Made by a program: the position numbers and the translations under genes | NCBI RefSeq assembly: GCF_900107635.1 | Contig: NZ_FNRD01000014.1 | Coordinates: 1-64,000 of the forward strand | Source of the DNA: Flavobacterium gillisiae | GTDB taxonomy: Bacteria > Bacteroidota > Bacteroidia > Flavobacteriales > Flavobacteriaceae | Direction: 5' to 3' | DNA length: 64,000 nucleotides | Part shown: piece after piece, positions 63,760 through 64,000 of the stretch | How the letters are laid out: every line of letters starts with the position of its first letter | How positions within the stretch are numbered: position 1 is the first letter of the stretch | Notes under the pieces: generated by a model | Database searches by the model: none | What the model was told of the DNA's origin: nothing | Seen by the model: the letters and a program-made list of their open reading frames with translations, nothing else

Positions 63760-64000
63760 ATGATCTTAAATAAAACATTTATTCTCGAAGGAGCATTACA
63801 GCAAAAATTTGCAGTGGACGTAAGTTATTCTGAATCACAGGAACAAAAAGGAGTAATCATTTTTTGTCATGGATTTAAAGGATTTAAAGACTGGGGTTGT
63901 TGGCAAATGATTGCCGACTATTTCGTAGAAAATGGTTTTGCTTTCTTAAAGTTTAATTTCTCGCATAACGGAATGGGACTAGAAGATTCAGTTGAATTTA
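63760..64000 (+). CDS. Alpha/beta hydrolase, 3' truncated by the window end
   Basis: The first 80 codons of a protein starting MILNKTFILEGALQQKFAV and containing the oxyanion region VIIFCHGFKGFKDWGCWQMIA and the beginning of the next strand (AFLKFNFSHNGMG). The pattern is that of alpha/beta hydrolases of the dienelactone/serine aminopeptidase group. The nucleophile and His lie outside the window, so activity cannot be judged. Confidence 0.75.
   Translation, partial: MILNKTFILEGALQQKFAVDVSYSESQEQKGVIIFCHGFKGFKDWGCWQMIADYFVENGFAFLKFNFSHNGMGLEDSVEF

Noticed and set aside
1..64000. tRNA or rRNA genes
   Set aside because: No cloverleaf-like sequence or T-arm GGTTCGAATCC type motif in the expected arrangement was found on either strand by eye.

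Overview
The window looks like chromosomal DNA of a Flavobacterium-type member of the Bacteroidota. Base composition is A+T rich. Promoter-like sites fit the Bacteroidota pattern TTG-N17-23-TAnnTTTG, with no clear Shine-Dalgarno sites. Two large secreted proteins end in type IX secretion (T9SS) sorting domains, and a SusC/FecA-like TonB receptor is present. No rRNA, tRNA, CRISPR array, insertion sequence or prophage was seen.

Layout. 1-2 kb: 3' part of a secreted HYR-repeat adhesin. 2-5 kb: OsmC, then a cysteine synthesis operon (cysE, cysM, GNAT) preceded by an unannotated leader ORF with four consecutive Cys codons. 5-10 kb: small membrane proteins, an Smr-domain protein, a two-domain lipoprotein, a cysteine desulfurase and a cation/proton antiporter. 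10.8-13.4 kb: Mla-type lipid transport operon. 13.7-16.1 kb: an archaeal-type AMP phosphorylase homologue paired with a short PRPP synthetase. 16.3-19.7 kb: multi-PAS histidine kinase with its receiver. 20-21.2 kb: cbpA-cbpM. 21.4-22.9 kb: a retron-type reverse transcriptase with a structured upstream RNA and no recognisable effector gene. 23-28.3 kb: a 1750-residue secreted protein carrying two different nuclease folds. 28.5-37.8 kb: minus-strand block of membrane/stress and pyruvate/PEP enzymes (PLD, site-2 protease, Ca2+-type ATPase, D-lactate dehydrogenase, PEP synthase). 38.3-46.4 kb: six-gene phosphorelay cluster. 46.7-54.9 kb: SulP transporter, ribosome-associated protein, L,D-transpeptidase-like protein, KatG, fasciclin lipoprotein and small genes. 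55.7-59.6 kb: ArsR/MerTP/TonB heavy-metal operon without merA. 60-64 kb: YitT, a small beta-type protein next to a frameshifted TPR-adenylate cyclase, and the start of an alpha/beta hydrolase.

The most interesting items are the compact retron locus, the polycysteine leader upstream of cysE, the AMP phosphorylase/PRPP synthetase pair, the dual-nuclease T9SS protein, and the cyclase operon with its single frame break. Functional calls rest on motif recognition from the sequence alone; no database search or RNA folding was run.
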